Of a stretch of DNA of 64,000 bases, positions 63,472 to 64,000 are shown piece by piece. Every line of letters starts with the position of its first letter. Position 1 is the first letter of the stretch. The position numbers and the translations under genes are program-made. This DNA comes from Methylobacterium symbioticum (GTDB lineage Bacteria; Pseudomonadota; Alphaproteobacteria; Rhizobiales; Beijerinckiaceae): the NCBI RefSeq assembly GCF_902141845.1, contig NZ_CABFPH010000001.1:1-64000 (forward strand), in the 5' to 3' direction. The notes beneath the pieces were generated by a model, which saw only the letters and a program-made list of their open reading frames with translations, ran no database searches and was not told the origin of the DNA.

Positions 63472-63729
63472 ATGGCTGACAAGGCGGTTCCGCACTTCCA
63501 CAACGACCTGGGCGTGCCTGTCATCCATGTCGGCGCGCGGGAATTCATGTGCATCGGGGCGAAGCCCCCGTTCGACCACCCGCACGTTTTCCTCGACATG
63601 GGTGCCGACAACGAGATCATCTGCCAGTACTGCTCGACGCTCTACCGCTACCGCCCTGGGCTGAAGGCGACGGAATCCGATCCGGCCGCCTGCCTGTGGG
63701 AGGACAGCGCCCGGGCGGCGGCGGAGTAG
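63472..63729 (+). CDS. CHCC zinc-finger protein (NDUFS6-like domain)
   Basis: An 85-residue protein of the zf-CHCC family. The metal pattern is Cys27 (FMCIG), His36 or His38 (FDHPHVFLDM), Cys51 and Cys54 (ICQYCSTLYRY). The domain equals mitochondrial complex I subunit NDUFS6; in alphaproteobacteria the small protein is thought to help complex I assembly, which is inference here. The ATG at 63472 has GCCAGG just upstream. It is divergent from map and 18 bp before the FAD monooxygenase. Confidence 0.9.
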   Translation: MADKAVPHFHNDLGVPVIHVGAREFMCIGAKPPFDHPHVFLDMGADNEIICQYCSTLYRYRPGLKATESDPAACLWEDSARAAAE

Positions 63730-63747
63730 GCGGGGCCGCCCCCCGCC

Positions 63748-64000
63748 GTGGCCGCCCTCGACATCGCCATCGTCGGCGCCGGGATCGGCGGCCTGACGGC
63801 GGCGCTCACCCTGCACGATGCCGGGCATACGGTTCGGGTGATCGAGCGCCGCACCGCCTTCAGCGAGGTCGGCGCCGGGCTCCAGCTCTCGCCGAATGCC
63901 AGCCGGGTGCTCGGCGGGCTTGGCCTGTCGGCGGCCCTGCGCCGCGCCGCGACCGAGCCGCCGGGCGTCTGTGTGCGCGATCTGCGCGCCGGGCGCGAGA
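63748..64000 (+). CDS. FAD-dependent monooxygenase, N-terminal fragment (cut by window edge)
   Basis: The frame begins with GTG at 63748 and is open to the window end (about 84 residues). It shows a flavin Rossmann start IAIVGAGIGGLTAALTLHDA, then GHTVRVIERR, followed by EVGAGLQLSPNASRVLGGLG, the pattern of salicylate hydroxylase/3-hydroxybenzoate 6-hydroxylase-type flavoprotein monooxygenases and some UbiH relatives. The substrate domain is missing, so specificity is unknown. It is likely co-transcribed with the zinc-finger gene. Confidence 0.82.
   Translation, partial: MAALDIAIVGAGIGGLTAALTLHDAGHTVRVIERRTAFSEVGAGLQLSPNASRVLGGLGLSAALRRAATEPPGVCVRDLRAGRE

Overview
The window is GC-rich chromosomal DNA from an alphaproteobacterium, most likely a Methylobacterium/Methylorubrum-type member of the Rhizobiales (Hyphomicrobiales). 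The taxonomic call is an inference. It rests on protein sequence character (Ros/MucR regulator, alphaproteobacterial DnaG and RpoD, MotE and DUF6468 beside FliM, MatB closely resembling the Rhodopseudomonas enzyme) and on gene order (carA, yqeY, dnaG, rpoD; thiO-S-G-E; flgFGAH divergent from fliL-fliM). I see no insertion sequence, prophage, CRISPR array, tRNA or rRNA. Genes are densely packed and almost all appear intact. Only the two edge genes are cut.

Layout. 1-5.1 kb is a minus-strand run: a truncated gene, a short Hsp70-like protein, a membrane-anchored helical protein, rarA and a DegP/HtrA protease. 5.2-8.1 kb holds an alpha/beta hydrolase, a MucR-type regulator with an unusually AT-rich leader, and argC. 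8.3-16.2 kb is a mixed accessory stretch: a DUF5872/SAP-like protein, a lytic transglycosylase, a lone SF2 helicase, a DUF2252 protein, a PAP2 phosphatase, a small exported protein and an HD hydrolase. 16.3-19.8 kb is the complete dTDP-L-rhamnose operon (rfbCBDA). 19.9-26.8 kb is a flagellar block with two divergent arms: fliL-fliM-DUF6468-motE on minus, and flgF-flgG-flgA-flgH on plus.

26.9-36.5 kb has an FMN oxidoreductase behind a perfect palindrome, a three-gene ABC importer, a dctA/ROK-kinase pair, a CYTH-like protein, msrB and a YihY/BrkB membrane protein. 36.6-43.4 kb carries matB (malonyl-CoA synthetase), a small exported protein, a D-amino-acid transaminase, purB and a TonB-dependent siderophore receptor. 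43.6-50.2 kb is housekeeping (carA, yqeY, dnaG, rpoD). 50.2-54.1 kb has an MFS permease, an AraC regulator and a class III nucleotide cyclase. 54.2-57.4 kb is a TPP-riboswitch-controlled thiazole-branch thiamine operon (thiO, thiS, thiG, then thiE). 57.4-61.6 kb is the Anbu (proteasome-like) cluster with its transglutaminase, alpha-E and ATP-grasp partners. The window closes with radC, map, a CHCC zinc-finger protein and the start of an FAD monooxygenase.

The most interesting material is the Anbu locus, a predicted peptide-ligation/proteolysis system whose substrate is still unclear. Other points of interest are two proteins that keep a zinc-finger fold while losing zinc ligands (MucR and DnaG), a CYTH protein lacking its catalytic signature, and a perfect 12-bp palindrome before a flavin oxidoreductase with no cognate regulator beside it. 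No calculation or database search was run. Family calls are by recognition of the translated sequence.
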